DNA of 25,487 bases from positions 265,964 to 291,450 of the forward strand of contig BJOX01000332.1 of NCBI GenBank assembly GCA_009731375.1, read 5' to 3'. Source of the DNA: Paulinella micropora. Its lineage: Eukaryota; Cercozoa; Imbricatea; Euglyphida. Below are positions 1-7,330 of the stretch, in pieces (the stretch's first letter is position 1; every line of letters starts with the position of its first letter). A program made the translations under genes and the position numbers. The notes beneath the pieces were generated by a model. That model ran no database searches and was not told where the DNA came from. It saw only the letters and a program-made list of their open reading frames with translations.

Positions 1-409
1 TGATCATTTATGTATTCGCGACTTGTCCAACCGCAAAGTATAAAACAAGCCTTAAAAAAGTAAAAAACCAACATAGGACATATAGAAAACATACATAGAA
101 AATAAAAAAGTGTCAAATGTTTAACATAAATTTTTCTAACTGAGCACATTAAGAGAGATTTTGACGAAAGGACGCATAAACCATATACACGCAGTTTATA
201 TATATTTTTATGAAATAAAAATATGGTTTATGTGTCCTTTCGCCAAAATCTCTCTTAATGTGCTCAGTTAGAAAAATTTATGTTAAACATTTGACACTTT
301 TTTATTTTCTATGTATGTTTTCTATATGTCCTATGTTGGTTTTTTTAACTTTTTTTAAGGCTTGTTTTATACTTTGCGGTTGGACAAGTCGCGAATACAT
401 AAATGATCA
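1..409. repeat. Foldback palindrome, copy 1
   Basis: The two halves are near-perfect reverse complements. The element starts TGATCATTTATG and ends CATAAATGATCA, with arms of about 190 nt around a short AT-rich centre near 190-225. No coding capacity is seen; ORFs here are by-products of the palindrome. A second copy lies at 3113-3516 with its centre in the opposite orientation, and a related palindrome ends the window. It looks like a foldback/MITE-type host repeat. Confidence 0.9.
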
Positions 410-472
410 TATATGTATATGTATATACATACATACACCAAGAGCACCGCAAACATCGAAACAATTGGTTGC

Positions 473-540
<68 letters not shown>

Positions 541-602
541 TTATGCAACAGACACCAAGAGCACCGCAAACATCGAAACGATTGGATGCATACATACATA
601 TG

Positions 603-640
<38 letters not shown>
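410..640. repeat. Satellite modules with (TA)n microsatellites
   Basis: Two direct copies of a module reading CACCAAGAGCACCGCAAACA followed by TCGAAACRATTGG and CATA repeats lie near 434-480 and 552-600. Each is followed by a TA run (484-536 and 611-639). The same module appears in inverse orientation at 3545-3590 and 25100-25143, directly flanking the Polinton. This is host satellite DNA and not coding. Confidence 0.85.
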
Positions 641-642
<2 letters not shown>

Positions 643-1256
643 TACTACTAAGTACTACTGCTAGTACTGTACTAGTTCTAGACCTTCTGCTACGATCCCT
701 ACATGTACTACGAAGTGGCTTACGGCAAGCATCGATATCGGGACAGCGCCTAGCGACTGGAAGTTCGCGATCGATCGCGATATCGGCGACGAGGATGAGG
801 TTTGCATTGCATGATTGGCTTCGAATTCAGCTAATCTTCTAGATCTTGTACCTGCCAACGTACGTATACTAGGTATATATTTCCGGCAATTTAGGTGTTT
901 AAAAAAATTATAATTAAATATGTGCAATGAATTAAAATTTTCTAGATCTGTACATGTTTTAACAGGTGTAAATATAAATTAAACGTGGAAAAAAGTTATC
1001 ATTATAAATATATATAAAAGCAGTTTCAGCAATAGAAAAACAGTGCATGCGCAGCCTTGCAATTTTGGCTCAAGCAGGTGATTTTTATGACATATTTTCC
1101 GTAACTGATGTCATCAAACACACTCCAAGTAGCGGTGGCAATGGAAATTTAAACTAGAAGGAAAGTCTTGAACCGGTCCGAGGAACGAAAACATTTAGGC
1201 AAAATTAAAACAATGAAACAAAAGGATAAATTTAATGAAAAAAATACTTTCGAAAA
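641..1256. other. No gene seen; palindrome-dense stretch then AT-rich DNA
   Basis: No convincing coding sequence. 641-870 is unusually rich in short self-complementary words, including CTAGTACTGTACTAG at about 660 and TCGCGATCGATCGCGA at 765-780. The remainder is AT-rich without recognizable features. Confidence 0.6.
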
Positions 1257-1535
1257 ATATTGCTGTTGACATTCAAGAAAAAAAAAAAAAAGTTTTCAGT
1301 TTTTGTGTCAGATGTTCATTTTTGTGACAGTTTTTCATTTTTGTGACAAAAATTTTAATTTTCAAATGTAACGGTAACATTTTGCGAAAATTTACGATGT
1401 TTTGCGGACGAATATAGTCACCGTTCATTTGAAAAATTTAAATTTCCAACCAAAATCAAAATTCCAACCAAAACTGAAAATCTAACACAAACTAAAAACT
1501 ATTTTTTTTGTTGCCTTGAATGTCAACAGCAATAT
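1257..1535. repeat. 279-bp foldback (MITE-like) element
   Basis: The first 21 nt (1257-1277, beginning ATATTGCTGTTGACATTC) are an exact reverse complement of the last 21 nt (1515-1535). Imperfect pairing continues inward through A/T-rich segments and through matching TTTTCAAATG / CATTTGAAAA blocks, so most of the unit folds back. There is no coding capacity. Target-site duplications were not resolved in the AT-rich flanks. Confidence 0.75.
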
Positions 1536-3112
1536 ATAACATATTTTAAAAACCGTGAGTGCTCGAATCCAAGTGTCACGTAGTATTAATATTACTGAGT
1601 AGCAGCGGGAAGAGCGGGAGTGCCTCCGTTTCTATCACCTAGCGTAGAAAGAGATGTTGCAAAAAAGAGTCAGAAAGAGAAGAAAAAACATGATACAGTC
1701 AAAAAGAAACGCAGCAGCTCTTCCTCTAGCGCCTCCCGGCTCAGCCATCTGTCGGTTGAAACAAGAAGAGAAACTTAGATACTAAGTTCTTTCCCCGCTA
1801 AGCTATGTTCTTAGACCAAAGCCAGTGCGGAAGATAGAAGCACGGTAAGCATCAACCGTGACTATCAATAAATTCCTACAATTAACTAGAAATGTGGAAA
1901 TTATTATTAGGGATGAAATAGTTTGGTGTGTCTGTGCTATGCTGTCTAGCCACGAGACACGGAGATGGATATGGCCTTCGGCCTGCCCACGAAATAACTC
2001 ATGATGTCGACTGGGCCTGCCGCACGTCGATCCTTGCACTTTTCTGTTGAAGGCATAATACATCTCTTTCCAGACTAATTGTGACTGATTAAAGCTGACG
2101 CAGAGTTCGCTAATCAAGGCTCGATAACCTGTTAGACTACTATTATTAATGTAATAATCGGAGGCTATGATAGCAACTACACTCTATCAGCAGTACTACA
2201 GCTTTAATAAGAAAAGGAGCCAACAGAACACGCCACGTAACTTAGCTGGCAGGATCATAAGTAATGACTCTACCGACACAGTTACTCCGATACGGCCGGC
2301 CCAAGGTTAACTATTAATTAAGATTATAGTTCCAACAGGGTCTCAGTGTCGGTTATCCTTGGTCTGGAGGCTACGGAGTCCCTACTTTAGGTATTCTTCA
2401 GTCTTCATATCGTTAGGACAATTATCTGTTATTAAATATCGTACTGTAACAGTTTCTACTTCACAGGGTTTGCTCGCCTCACACTCACGCCATCACCCGC
2501 TTTTTTCAAACTTTATTCAAAAAAAAAGTCAACGAAAAAGCAATCCCGGTAAGTTTTGCCCTTGCTATTCACAATGCAGTAATTTTTTTATCCAGCTGCT
2601 CAATTTCTGAACAATTCTTGAGTGTCCGGCTGCTCAATTCCTGCACAATTGGATAGGAAAAAGGAAGTTTAGACGTAACGTCAAAAAAGCGTAACGTCAA
2701 AAAGCGATTACGAACTAACGAACGAACGAACGAACACACGAAAAACAAATTCAACTGTGTACGCGAAAAACAAAAGTCAGAACGAGAGGTATGTGCCCTG
2801 CGGGCCGAACAGAAGCGAAGTCTAGTCTACGAATATCTAAAAATGAAACCAGCTGATTCAGAAGCCTTGCTTGTTTTAGTGCTCAGTTGAAATTGAATCA
2901 GTGATGTAACATCTGACAAGTAACCATTGCCGCATAAATTAACTTTAATACAGTACGGCGACGACGACGCAGCGCCAACTGTCATCAGTACTTACGTAGT
3001 CACCGGAAGCATATTGGACGGCTTAAAAAGGTGAAACCTGAACACACATGCAGATCATTCACTATGATGACGCACACATTCAATCTATGGTATATTTCTG
3101 TAGTATGGGGTG
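1536..3112. other. No gene recognized; host flank with small repeats
   Basis: Base composition is closer to average here, but only short ORFs without family resemblance are found. Small structures seen: a 25-nt direct repeat with three mismatches (2592-2616 and 2626-2650), a doubled GTAACGTCAAAAA unit near 2678-2705, and a GAAC microsatellite near 2713-2735. The stretch sits between two inverted copies of the foldback repeat, so 1-3516 could be one composite element, but no transposase is seen. Confidence 0.6.
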
Positions 3113-3516
3113 TGATCATTTATGTATTCGCCTTGTCCAACCGCAAAGTATAAAACAAGCCTTAAAAAAGTAAAAAACCAACATAGGACATATAGAAAAC
3201 ATACATAGAAAATAAAAAAGTGTCAAATGTTTAACATAAATTTTTCTAACTGAGCACATTAAGAGAGATTTTGACGAAAGGACGCATAAACCATATTTTT
3301 ATTTCATAAAAATATATATAAACTGCGTGTATATGGTTTATGTGTCCTTTCGTCAAAATCTCTCTTAATGTGCTCAGTTAGAAAAATTTATGTTAAACAT
3401 TTGACACTTTTTTATTTTCTATGTATGTTTTCTATATGTCCTATGTTGGTTTTTTACTTTTTTAAGGCTTGTTTTATACTTTGCGGTTGGACAAGTCGCG
3501 AATACATAAATGATCA
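3113..3516. repeat. Foldback palindrome, copy 2 (inverted)
   Basis: Same sequence as 1-409 apart from a few changes, including loss of about 3 nt near the left end and shorter homopolymers near the right. The central loop reads as the reverse complement of copy 1, so the element is inserted the other way round or its loop has flipped. It ends with TGATCA at 3511-3516. Confidence 0.9.
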
Positions 3517-3591
3517 TATATATATATATATATTACATATATGTATGCAACCAATTGTTTCGATGTTTGCGGTGCTCTTGGTATTCTGTTG

Positions 3592-3638
<47 letters not shown>

Positions 3639-3651
3639 TGTATGTATGTAT
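3517..3651. repeat. Satellite module and (TATG)n run at the left insertion flank
   Basis: A TA run is followed by one satellite module (3545-3590), another TA run and a TATG tetranucleotide run reaching to 3651. The same module with TATG units resumes right after the element at 25090, in the same orientation. The Polinton therefore inserted into a TATG microsatellite between satellite units. Confidence 0.85.
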
Positions 3652-3805
3652 GTAGATGATACAGAAAATCTCTGCAAGAATTTTTGCAAATTCTCGCCTT
3701 CGTTTTTCTGTGTCGCACCCCCTCCTATGGATTTCTAAGTAAAATAAATACAAAGACACAAAAACAACCAAATAGCCTTATACAGCACACTACAAGAAAA
3801 CATAT
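3652..3805 (+). repeat. Left terminal inverted repeat of the Polinton
   Basis: It pairs with the reverse complement of 24937-25089 over its whole length, with about six mismatches and one indel. The match stops at ACATAT (3800-3805), after which the two ends diverge. In Polintons the TIR ends are the presumed protein-primed replication origins and integrase substrates. Confidence 0.93.
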
Positions 3806-4017
3806 ATTTATCATCAAATTTAGTCAATAGCAAGCAATTTACCTTTTTGAAGTCTCCTCCAGTCTCCTCCACCTACCACACACAAGTGTGGCATGAGTAA
3901 ATCTCTTTGAATGAAAGTGGGCTTTTCTGAAAGCCCCTTCAATGTTTGGACAAAATTTTTTGTCGCACTAGATTATACTCCTATGCGGTAAAGGAGTTAG
4001 TGGTCATGACCACTCTT
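3806..4017. other. Left subterminal region with three hairpins
   Basis: No gene. It holds a tandem AGTCTCCTCC doublet (3851-3870) and three hairpins: CCACAC/GTGTGG (3876-3891), GGGCTTT/AAAGCCC (3919-3936) and the perfect palindrome AGTGGTCATGACCACT (3999-4014). Their subterminal position would suit protein-binding or transcription-stop roles, but no role can be shown. Confidence 0.5.
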
Positions 4018-4529
4018 TTACAACTCTAAATTGTTTCTTACATTTGCCAACAAATCATTTTGACTTTCAACCCTCATCACATTGCTTTCATTTTGTTTGT
4101 CGTAAGCAATGTATTTTATGAGTGATTTATTGAATATAAGTCCCTCTATATCAATTCAGTCAAAAATTTTATTCTGAACCTCAAATCCAAATTCTTTTCT
4201 ATTTTCTTTCCTCCAACTATAAAATAATTTCAATTCTTTTTCTTTTTTTACCTGCTTAAGTCTTCTCTTTTGTTGTGCCAATCTGTCAATTTCAATGTTG
4301 TTGCTCCTTTGTCAAGTCTTTTTAGCATATTATCAATGGCGGACAACTTTACCAAGTCTGGTTGTTTTTTTTCAATTAACAAATCAATTTCCCTGTCAAT
4401 TTTATTTACTCTTTCTTGACTTATTATTTTGTCTTTCTACAGTTGGTCTCTTCCTCGTCTGTTTGTCTCATAAATCTCTAGCCAATCCTCCTTTGTCCTG
4501 TCTCCTTTCGTGATAAGACTTTCATTCAT
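4018..4529 (-). pseudogene. Decayed unknown gene, leftmost in the element
   Basis: Reading minus from an ATG at 4529, a charged helical protein is visible (starts MNESLITKGD, later KIDREIDLLIEKKQPDLVKL). It is interrupted by an in-frame TAG at 4439-4437 and by TAA at 4250-4248 inside an A7 run. In the neighbouring frame coding-like sequence continues (LKLFYSWRKENRKEFGFEVQ), is broken again near 4160, and then runs to a final stop at 4020-4018. Total length would be about 165 aa. The family is not recognized. Its character (Lys/Glu-rich, one Trp-Arg-Lys patch) and position beside the TIR suggest an accessory gene. Read as a gene with several lesions rather than chance ORFs because codon character persists across the breaks. 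Confidence 0.5.
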
Positions 4530-4849
4530 TATCAAATTCTGCACCACTGCACCAACGCACTAACGCGCTGGGGTCGTGGCGTCGGCAAGAAAAAAATAGG
4601 TTTGAAATTTCCAAAATTTCATTATCTATTACCAATTTGTCCTGTCCGCCTTATTTTTCCCACTTATTTCCCGTCTGGATTTTTTTCCAGAAAATTCCTC
4701 GCTTGCTGACACACAAAATTGCCTTTGTATAACAATTGAGTAAAATGTTTTTCCTCGTGCTTTTTCATTCTGCGACTTTTCTTTTCAGAATTCCCAAAGT
4801 GGCTAAGAAAAAAAGACCAATCCCTTGTCTGTTTTTTGTGTGTGTGCAG
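4530..4849. other. Intergenic region before the spliced gene
   Basis: No gene with recognizable features. Pyrimidine-rich tracts end in TTTTCAG (near 4784-4790) and GTGTGTGCAG (4840-4849), the second touching the ATG of the next gene. Both resemble 3' splice sites, so a 5' leader intron for that gene is possible. No matching donor could be chosen with confidence. Confidence 0.4.
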
Positions 4850-5337
4850 ATGGCTGACGAACCTCCCGCCCCAGAGCAACCCCGCCAAGAAGACCCTGAA
4901 GTCAAGGTATGTTGGTTGTTCTTTTTGTTTTCTCATATAATTTTTTACAGACTTTGGCGGAAAATTTGGGGAATTTACTCATCGGTCGCATCAATTTGGG
5001 AAATATCCCTAAGGAGTTAGGCGGTAATAAGCCAACCCCTGTCAAAGTCCCTAGTGATATAAAAAATCGTCCTATGATAAGCGATGCCAAGTATTGGGTT
5101 AAATTAGATAAAGAACACGGAACTGCAATGCTTTTTGGTAATGCTAACGATGGGATGGTGGTCGTCCAGTTGAACCGCTACAAGACAGAATTCCGCAAAG
5201 ATCAGCGAGCAGAAGTATTCGTCGTCGAATTCACCGACGGGTCGTTGAAACTGTTCAGACTTTGGGACAATATAGATTCCATCGCTAACTTCTTCGGTCT
5301 TACAATTAAGACCGCCTACAGAGTCATATTTGATTAA
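4850..5337 (+). CDS. Unknown 147-aa protein, gene with one 44-nt intron
   Basis: Exon 1 (4850-4906) encodes 19 residues starting MADEPPAPEQPRQ. Exon 2 (4951-5337) encodes about 128 more. The join is phase 0 and opens one continuous frame across a GT-AG intron. The N-terminus is Pro/Glu-rich and probably disordered. The rest is a compact domain: an amphipathic stretch with repeated Asn-Leu-Gly, then strand-like segments (WVKLDKEHG, MVVVQLNRYK, AEVFVVEFTDG, LKLFRLWDN) that look like a small beta-rich fold. No family is recognized. A single-stranded-DNA-binding or PC4-like role crossed my mind but no diagnostic residues support it. It is the only gene here for which splicing is needed, so it may be host-derived cargo. 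It converges on the integrase gene, with a hairpin between them. Confidence 0.7.
4907..4950 (+). other. 44-nt spliceosomal intron
   Basis: Donor AG|GTATGT at 4907 and acceptor TTTTTTACAG at 4941-4950, with a T-rich interior. Unspliced, exon 1 and exon 2 lie in different frames, since 44 is not a multiple of 3. Removal restores a single 147-aa frame. The size is very small for most animals and plants and points to a host lineage with minimal introns. Confidence 0.75.
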
Positions 5338-5352
5338 AGGTTACTAATTTTC

Positions 5353-5410
5353 CTGAGCCTTCCGTCTCTTCGCAAACTTTCATCATTTTTAAAGGAGACG
5401 TGAGGTTCAG
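5353..5410. terminator. Hairpin between convergent genes
   Basis: Arms CTGAGCCT (5353-5360) / AGGTTCAG (5403-5410, one mismatch) and inner GTCTC (5364-5368) / GAGAC (5395-5399). It sits between the stops of the spliced gene (+) and the integrase (-), where a shared bidirectional 3'-end signal would be expected. The role is inferred. Confidence 0.5.
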
Positions 5411-5423
5411 AAAAATATTCCAA

Positions 5424-6430
5424 TCAAAGGTCAAGTATCACTTTCGCCTTCCTCTCTCTTTTACTTGTTCTAATATTTTCTGGTTCTATTTCTTCTCTCT
5501 TTAGCAATTCTTTTGTCTTCTTTTCCTTTATAATTTCTTTTGTTTGATGTTTTATGTCTTTCTCTTCGTCAATAGGTTTTGTAAAATCTGTTTTCAATAA
5601 ATCCCTCGGGCTTACTAACTCGTCATTATTTAATATTAACTTAAATCCGGAACGGCCTTTGACTTTATAAATAATTTTACTGAAAGTCTTTCCTCCTTTC
5701 GCAAACATTAGCCTTTTGTTTTCCTTTCTTACATTATCCCGACATTGAATTCATTAATAAGGTTATCACGAGTTATAGTCTGTTTATTTTTGTCTCTTCT
5801 AGCAAAGACGTTCACCGGTCTGGCCTGAATTCCCCTATGTAATTTGTGATTATAAGCATTAACCAAGTCTTGAATATAACTTACCCAGTCAAAATTTCTA
5901 TTAGTTTCAAATAATAAATCCAACCACCTTCTAATACTCCTTATAACTCTATCTACCACGGCGAGCGCTCTGTGGTCCCCTACTTCAACCACATTGTGCT
6001 TAATACCATTTTGAATAAAATAATCACGAGTAGCACCTTTATATTCTCCTCCGCTGTCGGTTGTAATTGATTTAGGTTTATAAGGTATAGATTTCAAAGC
6101 ATAATATACTTCTTTTGCTGTTTTATTTTTTAATGGAATGATTATTAAAAATCGGGAATGACAATCAATCCAAACTAACATCCAAGCATAGCCCTTATTT
6201 CCTTTCTTATCTTTTATCTTACTCATATCCGCTAAGTCAAAAAAGACTTGGTCTAATGGTTTATCAACCCATATCGTGTTCCATATTTTTGGGTTTCTTT
6301 TCTGATGATGTATTTCTAGTGCTTCATCTTCTTTTGTTCTTTGAATTTCTTCTCCAGTAGGTGTGTCTTCTAATTGACTATTACGATTTTGGTTATTAAT
6401 AATTGTATGTTTATGGTCTAAATCTGGCAT
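5424..6430 (-). CDS. Retrovirus-type DDE integrase (frameshifted)
   Basis: It would insert the element by strand transfer of its TIR ends into host DNA. Start at 6430; the first frame runs 233 aa to 5729 and holds the rve catalytic core. The first Asp is in FFDLADM (about residue 65), the second in TTDSGGEY (about 125), and the third acidic position is Asp in LAVVDRVIRS (about 160), where retroviral integrases have Glu. The frame breaks at a CCC/GGG run near 5738-5740. The sequel (to 5424) reads as the usual C-terminal SH3/chromo-like region (MFAKGGKTF, KIIYKVKGRSG) with a Lys/Arg tail. No N-terminal HHCC zinc finger is visible. Total is about 330 aa, near the family norm. It is divergent from the next gene with only 9 nt between start codons. 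Confidence 0.9.
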
Positions 6431-6437
6431 TTATATA
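6431..6437. promoter_or_regulatory. Shared TATA box between divergent genes
   Basis: TTATATA fills the 9-nt gap between the integrase ATG (6430, -) and the DUF5754-like ATG (6440, +). Being palindromic, it could serve both directions. Confidence 0.5.
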
Positions 6438-6439
6438 GT

Positions 6440-6697
6440 ATGAGATTTTCAAAGTCAAATGTAAAAAACAAAAAATATAAAGTCATTAGTCCGAAAGGTA
6501 AGGTTATTAATTTTGGAGATATCAGATACGAACATTATAAAGACCGCATAGGTTTATATTCACATTTAGACCATTCGGATAAAGAAAGAAGAAAAAATTA
6601 CAGAATGAGAGCAAAAGCAATACGAAATTCAAAAGGGGAATTAACTTATAATAATCCAGAATATAGTAATTATTATTCTTATCATTATCTCTGGTAA
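6440..6697 (+). CDS. DUF5754-like small protein
   Basis: 85 aa and basic. The pattern KYKVISPKGKVINFGDIRYE, then a HYKDRIGLYSHLDHSDKERR segment and a Trp-ending C-terminus (SYHYLW), matches a small protein family I recall from giant viruses and related elements: a beta-hairpin with FGxxxY followed by a DHxDxxRRxxYxxR helix. The function of that family is unknown. The assignment to DUF5754 is from memory and unverified. It is intact, which is notable beside a frameshifted integrase. It converges on the next minus-strand gene with 3 nt between stop codons. Confidence 0.6.
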   Translation: MRFSKSNVKNKKYKVISPKGKVINFGDIRYEHYKDRIGLYSHLDHSDKERRKNYRMRAKAIRNSKGELTYNNPEYSNYYSYHYLW

Positions 6698-6700
6698 TAT

Positions 6701-7222
6701 CTAAAACTTTAAGAAACATTTTTCAACATCCATTTTTTCTTTCTTAGCACCACCAGAAGATTGATTATATACTTTCACACTTACACTGCTAGACTTTTTT
6801 CCTTTCCCTTTCTTAGGTTTCGGTTCTTCTTCTTCACTACTCTCACTTTCACTTTCTTCACTATCTGGCTCTGGCTCTGGTTTCTTACTCTTCTTCTGTT
6901 CTCTCTTAGTTTCCGCCTTCGCTCTTTTGATTTTCATTTTTGCCATCTTTTCCGCAATCAAGTCAGTAAAATCAACCGCATCCTCACTCTCACTCTGCTC
7001 GGGTGTGTCATCTTGGTCTTTCTCATTAATGATATCGCTCGCCACATTCTTATTTTCTATCTCTGCTATTTTTCGTTCCATATCTTCATCTTCACTTTTA
7101 ACCGTATTTCGGTATTGTTCCAAAACCTTTTTGGCATGTTCCATTTTTCTCTGCTTTGCTTTTTGTTTAATTCCATCAACTGCTTTTCCCCAGTTTTGTC
7201 GGCTCGCTTCGGGAGACGGCAT
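6701..7222 (-). CDS. Highly charged low-complexity protein, unknown
   Basis: 173 aa, starting MPSPEASRQNWGKAVD. The first 70 residues are a Lys/Arg/Glu helix, probably a coiled coil. The middle is acidic (DTPEQSESEDAVDF), followed by a Lys-rich helix. An alternating Glu/Ser and Lys/Pro block (SEESESESSEEEEPKPKKG) then leads to a basic tail. It is mostly disordered by composition and no family is recognized. A nucleic-acid-binding or virion core role is possible but unsupported. A nested hairpin begins immediately at its start codon (7223-7265), and the large fibre gene diverges from the other side. Confidence 0.65.
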   Translation of the reverse strand: MPSPEASRQNWGKAVDGIKQKAKQRKMEHAKKVLEQYRNTVKSEDEDMERKIAEIENKNVASDIINEKDQDDTPEQSESEDAVDFTDLIAEKMAKMKIKRAKAETKREQKKSKKPEPEPDSEESESESSEEEEPKPKKGKGKKSSSVSVKVYNQSSGGAKKEKMDVEKCFLKF

Positions 7223-7265
7223 TTTAGAATCTCACTTCGTGCTTCGCACTCTAGCTTATTCTAAA
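7223..7265 (-). promoter_or_regulatory. Nested-hairpin element, copy C
   Basis: Outer arms TTTAGAAT (7223-7230) / ATTCTAAA (7258-7265) enclose GTGC-TTC-GCAC (7239-7249). It is the same arm pair and GTGC/GCAC core as upstream of the ATPase and protease genes. It lies between two divergent start codons, so here it cannot be a 3'-end signal. Confidence 0.7.
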
Positions 7266-7321
7266 AATATTCTATACTAAGATTAATATATTTTAGTATT
7301 TTTAAAATTAAATATTTATTT

Positions 7322-7328
7322 TATATAT
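7322..7328 (+). promoter_or_regulatory. TATA-like box 2 nt before the fibre ATG
   Basis: TATATAT ends two nucleotides before the ATG at 7331. Similar start-proximal boxes precede many genes in the element. Confidence 0.4.
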
Positions 7329-7330
7329 CA

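Noticed and set aside
403-664. Tyr/Ile-rich ORFs on both strands
   Set aside because: They are translations of TA and CATA microsatellites and satellite modules, without any protein-like composition.
1803-2117. Possible host protein-coding exon on the minus strand
   Set aside because: Mixed composition without recognizable domain, start context or continuation; chance ORF in host flank.
3601-3651. 6-bp target-site duplication of the Polinton
   Set aside because: The TATG repeat makes any candidate ambiguous; the hexamers immediately outside either possible terminus do not match exactly.
6761-7280. Plus-strand ORFs rich in Phe/Leu/Ser opposite the charged gene
   Set aside because: Antisense shadows of the Lys/Glu-rich minus-strand gene.
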